This document shows, piece by piece, positions 16,858 to 25,338 of a stretch of 64,000 nucleotides of DNA. This stretch comes from JAHFUI01 sp039931615 (GTDB lineage Bacteria; Acidobacteriota; Vicinamibacteria; Vicinamibacterales; CAVVIG01), in the NCBI GenBank assembly GCA_039931615.1, contig JBDTRR010000017.1, positions 28,568 through 92,567 of the forward strand. Direction: 5' to 3'. The position numbers and the translations under genes are program-made. The notes beneath the pieces were generated by a model. That model was not told the origin of the DNA. It did no database searches and was given only the letters and a program-made list of their open reading frames with translations. Position 1 is the first letter of the stretch. Each line of letters opens with the position of its first letter.

Positions 16858-19800
16858 GGGCGGGCGTTGGGATCGGCGGCCAGTCTCTCGGCCTCGTCGT
16901 CGCTGAGGTCGGCAATCTCCTGCGCGATGATGTCTTCGACCGCACGCGCAAGTTGCTGGATGGTCTGACGCTGAAACAGTGTCTGGAGGGGCAGGTCGAC
17001 CTCGAACTCATCGCAGATGCGGAGCATGACCTCCATCGCGGCAAGCGACGTGCCGCCAAGCTCGAAGAAACTGGTCCTGGCGCCGACAGCGCCGATGTGC
17101 AGCACCTCCTGCCAGATCATCGCGATCCGCTGCTGGGCAGCGCCCTCGAGCACCGCATCATCGCCGGTGCCGTGCGGTGCGGCCGCGTCTGGTGCCACCA
17201 GCCGGGCGCGGTCCACCTTGCCGTTCGGCGTCAGCGGCATCGCGTCGACGCGTATGAAGCGTTGCGGGATGAGCGGGCGGGGAAGCGTCGCCGCCAGATG
17301 GCGCCGCAGCTCCAGATCGGGAATGTCCCGCGACGCGACGAAAAAGGCCGCGAGGGTCTCCGGGGTCGAACCGACGCTCAAGCGGTCTTCATCATAGCCA
17401 ATGTCCGCCAGAATCCTGCGGACCCGGCCGATGTCGATTTCGTCGCGCAATTCAGCCATGGCTGCGCCGCGCGTCTTGAGTCCCAGGCGCACGTCCCAGC
17501 TGTAGGGAAGCGCATAGTTGTGATGGCCGCGCTCCTTCTGGTGGATGTAGATGCCGACGTCGTTGATCAGGCAGTTGGTCGATCGCCCGGTGTCGGAGGG
17601 GCGCAACCAGGGAACTGCGGTCCGCAAATAGGAAAGGATCTGGTCCAGGTTCGCATCGCAGTAGCGGTAGAAGTCAACGAAGCGGATTTCTTCGAACACC
17701 GCATCGTCGTCGAATATCGACACGTCCAGCGAACGCGACACCTGATCGTCCAGGCGGTGGTAGGCGCGTCGCGCGGCGAGGACGGCGGCGTCCACCTCCG
17801 CGGCGCTGCGCCAGCCGTCCCGAAAGAGGCTGGCCGTCAGGCGCGTCTCGAACAACTGTCCACGCGAGAGGCCGGTCACGATGATCGGGATGCCCAGGTC
17901 GCGGGCGCGGGTCATCCCCAGGGTGTAGATGGTCTTGAAGCACCCGTTGCAGACGTTACTGAAGCGCATCAGGCTGTCGCGGAAGATCGCGTTCATCGCG
18001 GGGGTGGTGGCGAACTCGTGCTCGACGCCGAGCGCGGCCACGACCCGGCGAACGTTCTCCTTGGCGTCTTCGGAGATGTAGCCGTTGTCGAACGAAAAGG
18101 CGTAGACACGCAGTCCCATCTCAACCAGCCGGCACAGCGCGTAGGTGCTGTCCTTGCCGCCGCTCAGCAGCATCATGCAGTCGTACGGCGCGTCACGCCC
18201 GGCGGCCGACTGGCGAAAGATAGCGGCCAGGTCCGCCATGGTCCCGAAGTACGCCCTGGCGCGATTTTCGACCGACTCGAACGAGCGGCACAGGCTGCAG
18301 ACGCCTTGCCCGTCGAGGACGACGTCGGGAACGTTCGACGGAATCCCGCAGCGTTCGCAGTAGCTGGCGTCCACCACCCGTGCAGACGCCGTGCGGCGGA
18401 ACGTCACCACGCATTCCCGAATCGCCTCGTGCGCGAGCAGCGCGGCTTCGATCTCGCCCGGCTCGACCCGGAATCCGGATATCTTCAGCTGGGAATCGAT
18501 CCGTCCCAAGTACTCGAGCGTGCCCGGTCGCGTAAAGCGCACCAGGTCGCCGGTGCGGTACAACCGATCGCTCCGATGAAAGGGATCGCTGACGAACGCG
18601 TGTTCCGTGGCGGCCTGCTGACGGTGGTATCCGCGGGCCAGTCCGGCCCGCGCGGCGCACAACTCACCCGGCACCCCTTCAGGAACGGGCACCAGCGCTT
18701 GGTTGAGGACATACACGCTGACATGATCGGCGGGGCGTCCGATCGGCACGCTCGGGCCGGTGTCGGTGGCCGGATCGTATCGGTGCATCACGCAGCCGAC
18801 GATGGCTTCGGTCGGTCCGTACTCGTTATAGATCTCGACCGGCGCGCCGAACCGGGCGGTGACCGCGGCCGCCACCGAGGTCTTCAAGTTCTCGCCGCCG
18901 ACAACCATCCGGCGGATCCGGGAGCTCGTGAGGTCCATCCGCGCCAGCAGGGACAGGTGAGCCGGCGTCAGCTTGATGAAATCGGACTGGTTCTCGTCGA
19001 CCACGTCCATCAGGGCGGCGTCGACTGGACCGTCCGTCTCGCCATAGAGGATGAGCGTGCCTCCGCTGATGAGTGGAAGAAACAGGCTGGTGATCGTCAG
19101 GTCGAAGGAGAGCGAGGTGAAGAGCGGAAAGGTGAGCCGATCGCCGCGCACGTACTGGCGCGCGGCCCAGCCGAGGTATTCGGCCAACCCCAGATGTTCG
19201 ACGGCCACCCCTTTCGGCCGTCCGGTCGACCCCGACGTGTAGATGATGTAGGCGAGGTCGTGGAGGCGTGCGTCGTCGAGGCGCGCCGGCGGGCCGCCCG
19301 CCGGGGGGGTGTTGTCCATGAGCTCGTCGACGCGAAGGACCCGGCGTACGGAGTCCGCGAACAAGGGAGCCGTCGCCTCGCTCGCGAGCACGCGCATCGT
19401 CCCGCAATCGTCGAGGATGAGGCGGATCCGCGCGGCCGGGTAAGTTGGATCGATGGGGACATACGCGCCCCTGGCCTTGAGGACCGCGAGGATCGCCACC
19501 ACCACCTCGATCGAGCGCTTCATGCAGATCGCGACGGGCTCACCGGGCATCACGCCGATTTCCACGAGCCGGGCGGCGGCGGTGTCGGCCCGGCGACGCA
19601 GTTCCGCAAAGGTGACCTGGCGCCGGCCTTCCCGCAGGGCGATTCGCTCCGGCGATTCGATCGCCTGGCGGTCGAACCACACGGTCACGGGCTGCTCTGG
19701 AGGCGCCGCCGAGGCGGGGTCGTTGAAATGGACCAACAAGGCCTCCCGCTCCTCCCCGGTGAGGATGTCCACCGATCCGATGGGTGTGTCCGGATCGTGC

Positions 19801-21062
19801 AGGAAGGCGTGCAGCAGCGCGCTGAAATGGTCGACGGCCCGGCGCCGCAGCGGCGCCGGAAACACCTCCTCGTTGCAATCGAAATGCAGGGTGTAGCAGC
19901 CCGATCCGTCGTAGTCGTGGATCTGGAGTCGCAGCGCGTGGACGCTGTCGGCATGGCCGGAGTGGACCCACTCCGACACGACCGGCAGGCCGGCAAATCC
20001 GCCGAGACGGCCCGAGAAGAAGTTGAGCACGACGTTGCTGGGCGTGGCGCCAGGCGACGAGCTGGTACCGGGCAGGGCAAAGCGGAGGAACTGCTGCGTC
20101 TCCGCCAGGCATTTCCGGCCAAGCGATCGGAACGACTCTCCCGGCTCGACGGCGACCGCGAACGGAAACATTTCGATGAAGAGGCCAAGCGAGCGCTTCG
20201 CCGCCGGGGTTGGCCGGTTGTGCGCCGGCGCGTCGAAGCCGAGCTGCGTGGTGCCGGTGGTTCGGTGCAACCAACTCGTCAGCAGCGTGGCGAACACGGC
20301 GAACATCGAGATGTCGGCCGTGAGACTGAGGAACCCCTCCCCGGCCCCGACCGCTTCGAGCCGGCGGGTCGTGGCCTCGTCCAGCCTGAGGGTCAATCGC
20401 TCGCTGCGCGTTGACGCCGTCGTGCCGTGCCGGCCGTAGAACGGTGCGATCCGGTCGCCGTGCTGACGCCGGCTCGCCCAATGACTCGCGGCGGCCTCGC
20501 GCACGCGTGGGTTGGGATAGGAGGCGAGCGCCCGGACCGTCGGATAGTACGGCTCCAGCGTTCCTGTGTCGGCCTCGTCGCGCCCGCCCCCCTTCTTCGC
20601 CTCCGCATACTCGGCCGCGACCCGGCGAAAGAGCTGGACCGTCGACGAGGCATCGGTGACGATGTGGTGCTGATTGAGGTACCAGCCGTAGCGGCCGGCC
20701 GCGAGCTTGACGATGACACTGTCAACGAGCTCGCCGTCGAGCGGCAGAGGTCGCGCGCAGCGCTCGACGGCCCAGGCGCGGAATTCATGCTCGGCATCGG
20801 CGCGCGCCGAGAAGTCGAGGAATCGGGTCTCACATCCACCGGCGTCGCGGACGTGGACGAGGCCGGCGCGCTGATTGACCGAGGTGCGCAGCGCGTCGCT
20901 GCGGTCGACGACCCGGCGCCAGGCGCTGGCGAAGGCAGCGGTGTCGATTTCGCCTTCGAGCACGAAGGCGAACGCCATGTTGTACAAAGGGCTGTCTGGG
21001 TGGAGCGTCTGCCCAATCCAGATTTGCGTCTGACTCGTCGAGAGCCGGGAATCGGCAGTCAT
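16854..21062 (-). CDS. NRPS: C, adenylation domain interrupted by a PP-loop amidotransferase-like domain, PCP
   Basis: 1402 residues, first gene of the operon. The C domain (1 to ~460) has HHIVTDA at 132-138. The A domain begins ~475 with YTSGSTGRPKG, NEYGPTE, YRTGDLVRF and A8 KISGFRVEPGEIE. Residues aligned to the specificity positions read D-L-T-K-V-G-E-V-G(-K), close to published Asn/Asp codes. Residues ~893-1225 form an inserted domain: YCERC (901-905) and VCSLC zinc-ribbon-like pairs, the PP-loop SGGKDST (967-973) and a further CNGC (1038-1041), typical of N-acetyl sugar amidotransferases (WbpG/PseA/WbuX). The A domain resumes (LAAFFVASRD) and ends with A10 NGKVDR (1280-1285), then a PCP with GGTS (S1339). 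The insert probably modifies the activated or carrier-bound residue, for example amide to amidine or thioamide. Confidence 0.92.
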   Translation of the reverse strand: MTADSRLSTSQTQIWIGQTLHPDSPLYNMAFAFVLEGEIDTAAFASAWRRVVDRSDALRTSVNQRAGLVHVRDAGGCETRFLDFSARADAEHEFRAWAVERCARPLPLDGELVDSVIVKLAAGRYGWYLNQHHIVTDASSTVQLFRRVAAEYAEAKKGGGRDEADTGTLEPYYPTVRALASYPNPRVREAAASHWASRRQHGDRIAPFYGRHGTTASTRSERLTLRLDEATTRRLEAVGAGEGFLSLTADISMFAVFATLLTSWLHRTTGTTQLGFDAPAHNRPTPAAKRSLGLFIEMFPFAVAVEPGESFRSLGRKCLAETQQFLRFALPGTSSSPGATPSNVVLNFFSGRLGGFAGLPVVSEWVHSGHADSVHALRLQIHDYDGSGCYTLHFDCNEEVFPAPLRRRAVDHFSALLHAFLHDPDTPIGSVDILTGEEREALLVHFNDPASAAPPEQPVTVWFDRQAIESPERIALREGRRQVTFAELRRRADTAAARLVEIGVMPGEPVAICMKRSIEVVVAILAVLKARGAYVPIDPTYPAARIRLILDDCGTMRVLASEATAPLFADSVRRVLRVDELMDNTPPAGGPPARLDDARLHDLAYIIYTSGSTGRPKGVAVEHLGLAEYLGWAARQYVRGDRLTFPLFTSLSFDLTITSLFLPLISGGTLILYGETDGPVDAALMDVVDENQSDFIKLTPAHLSLLARMDLTSSRIRRMVVGGENLKTSVAAAVTARFGAPVEIYNEYGPTEAIVGCVMHRYDPATDTGPSVPIGRPADHVSVYVLNQALVPVPEGVPGELCAARAGLARGYHRQQAATEHAFVSDPFHRSDRLYRTGDLVRFTRPGTLEYLGRIDSQLKISGFRVEPGEIEAALLAHEAIRECVVTFRRTASARVVDASYCERCGIPSNVPDVVLDGQGVCSLCRSFESVENRARAYFGTMADLAAIFRQSAAGRDAPYDCMMLLSGGKDSTYALCRLVEMGLRVYAFSFDNGYISEDAKENVRRVVAALGVEHEFATTPAMNAIFRDSLMRFSNVCNGCFKTIYTLGMTRARDLGIPIIVTGLSRGQLFETRLTASLFRDGWRSAAEVDAAVLAARRAYHRLDDQVSRSLDVSIFDDDAVFEEIRFVDFYRYCDANLDQILSYLRTAVPWLRPSDTGRSTNCLINDVGIYIHQKERGHHNYALPYSWDVRLGLKTRGAAMAELRDEIDIGRVRRILADIGYDEDRLSVGSTPETLAAFFVASRDIPDLELRRHLAATLPRPLIPQRFIRVDAMPLTPNGKVDRARLVAPDAAAPHGTGDDAVLEGAAQQRIAMIWQEVLHIGAVGARTSFFELGGTSLAAMEVMLRICDEFEVDLPLQTLFQRQTIQQLARAVEDIIAQEIADLSDDEAERLAADPNARP

Positions 21063-21204
21063 ATCAGGGGCCCGATCGGGGAGTTCGACCGGGCGTTTGC
21101 AATTTTCTCAGAGATTCATAAGAATCGCGAGTTCGCGACTATAGATTGAACCCCCCGGGCGCCGCAAGATCGGGTTCCCGTTTGGCGTGCCGGTGCCCAG
21201 TCCG
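21063..21204. promoter_or_regulatory. divergent promoter region of the NRPS and pyrrole-starter operons
   Basis: 142 bp between two divergent operons, much richer in A/T than its surroundings over 21095-21148. It contains TATAGA at 21140-21145, a possible -10 for the plus operon, and two copies of the palindrome TCGCGA (21125-21130 and 21133-21138) separated by GT just upstream, a plausible operator. A TTGCAA lies at 21097-21102. Exact promoter elements are not certain, but expression of both operons must be set here. Confidence 0.45.
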
Positions 21205-22308
21205 ATGGATCATCGTTCCCTCTTTCTCGAGTCAGCAGATATTCGCGCCATCGTCGGTCGCGTCGGCATCGACGCCCTCATGGATGACCTGATCGCGCGG
21301 CTCACCGCGGCGATCCGTGTGTTCGATCCCGCGTCCTCGCAGGTGCCGCCGCGCAGCGGCGTGTACTACGAGAAGCCGGAATGGGGGCTGCTTGAATGGA
21401 TGCCCGCGCATCTCGGTGCGCAGGGAACGACCGTGAAGCTGGTCGGGTATCATCCGGCCAACCCGGCGCGCCGTGGGGTGCCCAGCGTGGTGTCCACGAT
21501 CTGCGTCTTCGATTCCAACAGCGGCCACCTGCAGGGGCTCCTCGACGGGACGTTCATTACGGCCGTGCGGACCGGCGCCGCCTCGGCGGTGGCCAGTCGC
21601 GTCCTGGCCCTGGCGGAGAGCAGGACCGTCGGCGTGATCGGCTGCGGAGCCCAGGCGGTGACGCAGCTGCACGCGCTGTCCCGCCTCTTCACCATCGAAC
21701 GGATCATCGTCCACGACATCGACGACGAGGTCGCTGGCACGCTGCCGGATCGGATCAGGTTTCTGGACGTGCCGGTCGAGATCGTCGCGCCCGAATCGGT
21801 CCCCGATCTGCTCAGGGCCTCGGATATCCTCTGCACGTGCACATCGTCGGCGCCCGGGGGCGGGCCGATCTTCGCCGACTTCGACAATAAGCCGCACCTG
21901 CATGTGAATGCGGTGGGTTCGGATTTCCAAGGGAAATTCGAGGTGCCCCTCGAGCTGCTTCAGCGCAGCCTGGTGTGCCCGGACTTTCACGAGCAGGCGA
22001 TCGCGGAGGGCGACTGTCAGCAACTGCAAGGCCGCGGCATCGGTCCCGACCTGAGGACACTCATCCAGAACGAAGCCGCCTACGCGTACGCGAAGGCGAT
22101 TCCCACCGTGTTCGATTCGACCGGCTGGGCGCTGGAGGATCACGTCGCGGCGTCGATGATGCTCGACTACGCCCGCGAGGTCGGCGTCGGCCGGCTGGTC
22201 GAGTTCGAGTGTCTGTCTCCCGATCCCAAGGACCCGTATTCGCTGGTGCCGCCGCTGGCCCGGCCTTCTCACGCGCCGGTCGGCGCGGCGACCCCCAACC
22301 GGCCCTAG
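21205..22308 (+). CDS. ornithine cyclodeaminase / mu-crystallin family protein
   Basis: 367 residues from the ATG at 21205; a GTG at 21187 would add six. It has the family's substrate segment (KLVGYHPANP), LDGTFITAVRTGAASAVAS and the NAD-binding Rossmann turn GVIGCGAQA. Ornithine cyclodeaminase converts L-ornithine to L-proline and ammonia with catalytic NAD. Next to a prolyl adenylating enzyme and prolyl-carrier dehydrogenase it most simply supplies proline for the pyrrole starter. Relatives such as SbnB act in diaminopropionate synthesis, so another amino-acid precursor is possible, but no SbnA-type partner is present. First gene of a three-gene operon; the next begins 21 bp after its stop. 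Confidence 0.85.
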   Translation: MDHRSLFLESADIRAIVGRVGIDALMDDLIARLTAAIRVFDPASSQVPPRSGVYYEKPEWGLLEWMPAHLGAQGTTVKLVGYHPANPARRGVPSVVSTICVFDSNSGHLQGLLDGTFITAVRTGAASAVASRVLALAESRTVGVIGCGAQAVTQLHALSRLFTIERIIVHDIDDEVAGTLPDRIRFLDVPVEIVAPESVPDLLRASDILCTCTSSAPGGGPIFADFDNKPHLHVNAVGSDFQGKFEVPLELLQRSLVCPDFHEQAIAEGDCQQLQGRGIGPDLRTLIQNEAAYAYAKAIPTVFDSTGWALEDHVAASMMLDYAREVGVGRLVEFECLSPDPKDPYSLVPPLARPSHAPVGAATPNRP

Positions 22309-22329
22309 GCTGGTCGGACGTCAGGGCCG

Positions 22330-23484
22330 ATGGATTTTTCACCGACAGCGGAGCAGGCGGCCTGGCGCGAACGGGTGGTCGCGTTCGCACGGGCCGAGCT
22401 CAATCAGGACCTTGCCGATCGAGATCGCACCGAAACCTTCGACCCCGGCAACTGGAAAAAGTGCGCGCAGCTCGGGCTCCTGGGCTGGAACGTGCCGGAA
22501 CAGTACGGCGGCCGCGGTCGCGACATCCTGACCGCCGTCCTCCTGATGGAAGCGCTGGGCTACGGCTGCCGGGACAACGGCCTGACCCTTGCGGTCAACG
22601 CCCAGGTGTGGACGATCCAGGAACCGCTGCTCACCTTCGGCTCCGAGGCGCAGAAGCACCGGTACCTTCCCAGGCTCTGTTCGGGTGAGATCCTCGCCGC
22701 CGACGCCGTGACCGAGGAGGGGGCTGGTTCCGATGCGTTGGGAATGGCGACCACGGCACGCAAGACCGCGGACGGATACGTGCTCGATGGTCGGAAAACA
22801 CTCATCGGCATGGCGCCGGTTGCGGATCTCGCGCTCGTCTTCGCCAAGACCGATCCGGCAGCCGGTCAGTGGGGTATCTCGGCGTTTCTCGTCGAGAAGG
22901 GGACGCCCGGCTTTACGGCCACTGCCCGGCTTTCCAAGGCCGGTCTGCGCACGATTCCGATGGGCGGGTTCGAGTTCTCGGGGTGCCTCGTTCCCGAGGC
23001 CTGCCGGCTCGGCGCCGAAGGTGTCGGACTGAGCATGTTCAACTCCACCATGGAATGGGAGCGTAGCTTCATCCTCGCCAGCCACGTCGGCGCGATGGCC
23101 CGCCAGCTCGACGACTGTGTCGCTCACGCCAGGACGCGGGAGCAGTTCGGGCGGTCGATCGGCAGCTTCCAGTCGGTCTCCAACCGCATCGCCGACATGA
23201 AGGTGCGTCTCGAGACGGCCCGGTTGCTGCTCTACAAGCTGGCCTGGATGAAGGCGCAGTCGCAGCCGGCGGCGCTCGAGGCGGCGATCGCCAAGCTCTA
23301 TCTGTCCGAGTGTTTCGTCGATTCGAGCCTCGACGCCGTGCGCACGCACGGCGGTGTGGGATATCTCAGCGAACGAGGCGTGGAGCGCGACCTCCGCGAT
23401 GCCCTCGGTGGCGTCATCTACGCGGGCACCTCCGACATCCAGCGCAACCTGATCGCGCGGCTCCTTGGCCTCCAGGTGTCCTGA
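22330..23484 (+). CDS. acyl-CoA dehydrogenase-like L-prolyl-PCP dehydrogenase (PltE/RedW type)
   Basis: 384 residues, full length for the family. Features include the N-terminal helical domain, AVTEEGAGSD in the flavin/substrate region, an internal GMAPVADLALVF stretch very like PltE, and STMEWERSF, where E244 is at the isovaleryl-CoA-dehydrogenase position of the catalytic base. Near the end AGTSDIQRN has Asp where short-chain acyl-CoA dehydrogenases put their catalytic Glu, as in the pyrrole-forming enzymes. These flavoenzymes oxidise L-prolyl-S-PCP in two steps to pyrrolyl-2-carboxyl-S-PCP. It lies between ornithine cyclodeaminase and the prolyl-AMP ligase, 11 bp before the latter. A general acyl-CoA dehydrogenase is the alternative but fits the context less well. 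Confidence 0.87.
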   Translation: MDFSPTAEQAAWRERVVAFARAELNQDLADRDRTETFDPGNWKKCAQLGLLGWNVPEQYGGRGRDILTAVLLMEALGYGCRDNGLTLAVNAQVWTIQEPLLTFGSEAQKHRYLPRLCSGEILAADAVTEEGAGSDALGMATTARKTADGYVLDGRKTLIGMAPVADLALVFAKTDPAAGQWGISAFLVEKGTPGFTATARLSKAGLRTIPMGGFEFSGCLVPEACRLGAEGVGLSMFNSTMEWERSFILASHVGAMARQLDDCVAHARTREQFGRSIGSFQSVSNRIADMKVRLETARLLLYKLAWMKAQSQPAALEAAIAKLYLSECFVDSSLDAVRTHGGVGYLSERGVERDLRDALGGVIYAGTSDIQRNLIARLLGLQVS

Positions 23485-23495
23485 ACCTGCGGCCA

Positions 23496-25106
23496 ATGGG
23501 TTTTCTGCTTCATCACTCAATCGAGGCTTCCGCGGAGAGGGATCCAGACCGCGACGCCTTCCGTTTCGACGGGACGGGACTGAGCTACCGCGAGCTGGTG
23601 AGCCGCGCCGACCAGCTTGCCAGCGTGCTGATCGAGGAAGGCGTGCGGCCGGGCGACCGCGTCGGCATCTATATGCACAAGGCGCTCGAATTGCCGGTCG
23701 CGCTGTACGGCATCCTGAAGGCGGGCGCCGCCTACGTGCCGATCGACCCGGCCGCGCCGCTGCCGCGCATCCGGTTCATCATCGAGGATTGCGGTCTCCG
23801 CCATCTGATCACGGGGGCGTCGCGCGCCCGCCGCACGATGGAGCTGGTCGAGGGCACGCCCGGCGTGCGAACCGTGATCGGCGCCGGCGGGGCGGCCCCC
23901 GGTTGCCGGTGCATCACCTGGCCTGAGGTCGAGACCGCCGATGCGCGTCCGCCCAGCGTCCGCGTGACCGAACAGGATCTGGCGTACATCATGTACACCT
24001 CGGGGTCGACCGGTGCGCCGAAGGGCTTGATGCACACGCATTCGAGCGGCTTGAGTTATGCGACGCGGTCCGCCGCCACCTACGATGTCGGCGCCGAAGA
24101 TCGCCTGGGCAACCACTCGCCCCTGCACTTCGACATGTCCACGTTCGAGTACCTGACCGGCCCGTTATGCGGCGCCACCAGCGTGATCATCTCCGAAGAG
24201 ACCACGATGTTCCCGGTGAGTCTGGGTGAGCTGATCGAGCGGGAGCGGCTCACGTTCTGGTACTCGGTGCCGCTCGCTCTCATCCAGCTGCTCGGCGGCG
24301 GCGACATCCAGCGCCGCGACGCGCGATCGCTGCGCTGGGTCCTGTTCGGTGGCGAACCGTTTGCCCCGAAATACCTGCACGCGCTGATGACGCTCTGGCC
24401 GCACGCCCGGTTCTCGAACGTCTACGGGCCGGCGGAGGTGAACCAGTGCACCTACTATCACGTCCCGAACGTCGACTCGACAGCGCTGTCCGCCGTGCCG
24501 ATCGGCAAGGTCTGGGACAACGCCGAGGGACTCGTGGTGGATGCAGACGATCAGGCGGTCGCGCCGGGTGAGCCAGGCGAGCTCCTGATCCGGACGCCGA
24601 CGATGATGACTGGCTACTGGGCCCGACCGGATCTGAACCGCGCCGCGTTCTTCGATCAGGAGCCGTTCCCAGGCTTCCGGCAGCGTTTCTATCGCACCGG
24701 TGACGTGGTCCGCGAGGGCGAAGACGGCAATCTGCTGTTTCTGGGACGCCAGGATCGGCAGATCAAGATACGCGGCTACCGGGTCGAGCTCGACGAGGTG
24801 GAGCACGTCGTCGGCTCGTGCGACGAGGTGGCCGAAGCGGCCGTGATTTCATTCAGGCGGGACGACGGGCAGGTCGAGATCGTGGCGGCGGTCCTCCTGC
24901 GCCCCGGGTGTCATCCGCAGCCGGAGAACATTCGCGCCCGTGCGGCAGAGCGGCTGCCTCCGTATGCGGTCCCCGGACGCGTCGACGTCCTGGCGTCATT
25001 GCCGCGCACCGGGAGCGGCAAGATCGATCGGCGTGCGCTCGCCGCCAGTTATGCGGGCGGCGGTTCTAACTGGTCCGCGACGCCAGATAGGCGGCCATCA
25101 CCCTGA
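23496..25106 (+). CDS. stand-alone adenylation enzyme, probable L-prolyl-AMP ligase (PltF/RedM type)
   Basis: 536 residues from the ATG at 23496, a single A domain with no condensation or carrier domain. Core motifs: LKAGAAYVPIDP (A2), MYTSGSTGAPKG (A3), HFDMSTFEYLTGPL (A4), NVYGPAEVNQ (A5), YRTGDVV (A7), KIRGYRVELDEVE (A8) and GSGKIDRRAL (A10). The HFDMSTFEYLTGP stretch and the stand-alone layout resemble PltF-type prolyl ligases. It would activate proline and load it on the separate PCP at 25066 for oxidation by the upstream dehydrogenase. Its 3' end overlaps that convergent PCP gene by 41 bp. Proline specificity is inferred from context. Confidence 0.85.
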   Translation: MGFLLHHSIEASAERDPDRDAFRFDGTGLSYRELVSRADQLASVLIEEGVRPGDRVGIYMHKALELPVALYGILKAGAAYVPIDPAAPLPRIRFIIEDCGLRHLITGASRARRTMELVEGTPGVRTVIGAGGAAPGCRCITWPEVETADARPPSVRVTEQDLAYIMYTSGSTGAPKGLMHTHSSGLSYATRSAATYDVGAEDRLGNHSPLHFDMSTFEYLTGPLCGATSVIISEETTMFPVSLGELIERERLTFWYSVPLALIQLLGGGDIQRRDARSLRWVLFGGEPFAPKYLHALMTLWPHARFSNVYGPAEVNQCTYYHVPNVDSTALSAVPIGKVWDNAEGLVVDADDQAVAPGEPGELLIRTPTMMTGYWARPDLNRAAFFDQEPFPGFRQRFYRTGDVVREGEDGNLLFLGRQDRQIKIRGYRVELDEVEHVVGSCDEVAEAAVISFRRDDGQVEIVAAVLLRPGCHPQPENIRARAAERLPPYAVPGRVDVLASLPRTGSGKIDRRALAASYAGGGSNWSATPDRRPSP

Positions 25107-25338
25107 CAGTCCGGAAGTTCTGCGGCACGAGCTCAGTCGGAGGAATCGTGACGTCGAGCGCCGCTTCGAGGTGCGCGATGAGGCGCATGATGCCGACCGA
25201 GTCAACATGGCCGCTCGTGAAGATGTTCTCGTCCGGATCGATGACGGCCGCTCGCCCGGCGATCTCCTCCGCAATAAAGGTCGTGATGATCTGTTCGATG
25301 CGTGTGGCGTCCGGCATGCGCGTGACGGGCCCGCTCAT
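25066..25338 (-). CDS. stand-alone peptidyl carrier protein (starter-unit PCP)
   Basis: 90 residues. The helix II motif GHVDSVG places the phosphopantetheine on S47, and the surrounding DENIFTSG...LIAHLEAAL pattern is that of a small carrier protein such as PltL. It is the obvious partner of the stand-alone A domain and the PltE-like dehydrogenase, yet is on the opposite strand. Its ATG (25338-25336) overlaps the stop of the HupE/UreJ-like gene, and its 3' end runs 41 bp into the A-domain gene. Transcription from the hupE-like promoter would therefore oppose the starter operon. Confidence 0.85.
   Translation of the reverse strand: MSGPVTRMPDATRIEQIITTFIAEEIAGRAAVIDPDENIFTSGHVDSVGIMRLIAHLEAALDVTIPPTELVPQNFRTVRVMAAYLASRTS

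Noticed and set aside
16749..20414. 1221-codon plus-strand open frame antisense to the NRPS
   Set aside because: It is the mirror of the NRPS gene in high-GC sequence, with no recognisable domain; all NRPS motifs are on the minus strand.
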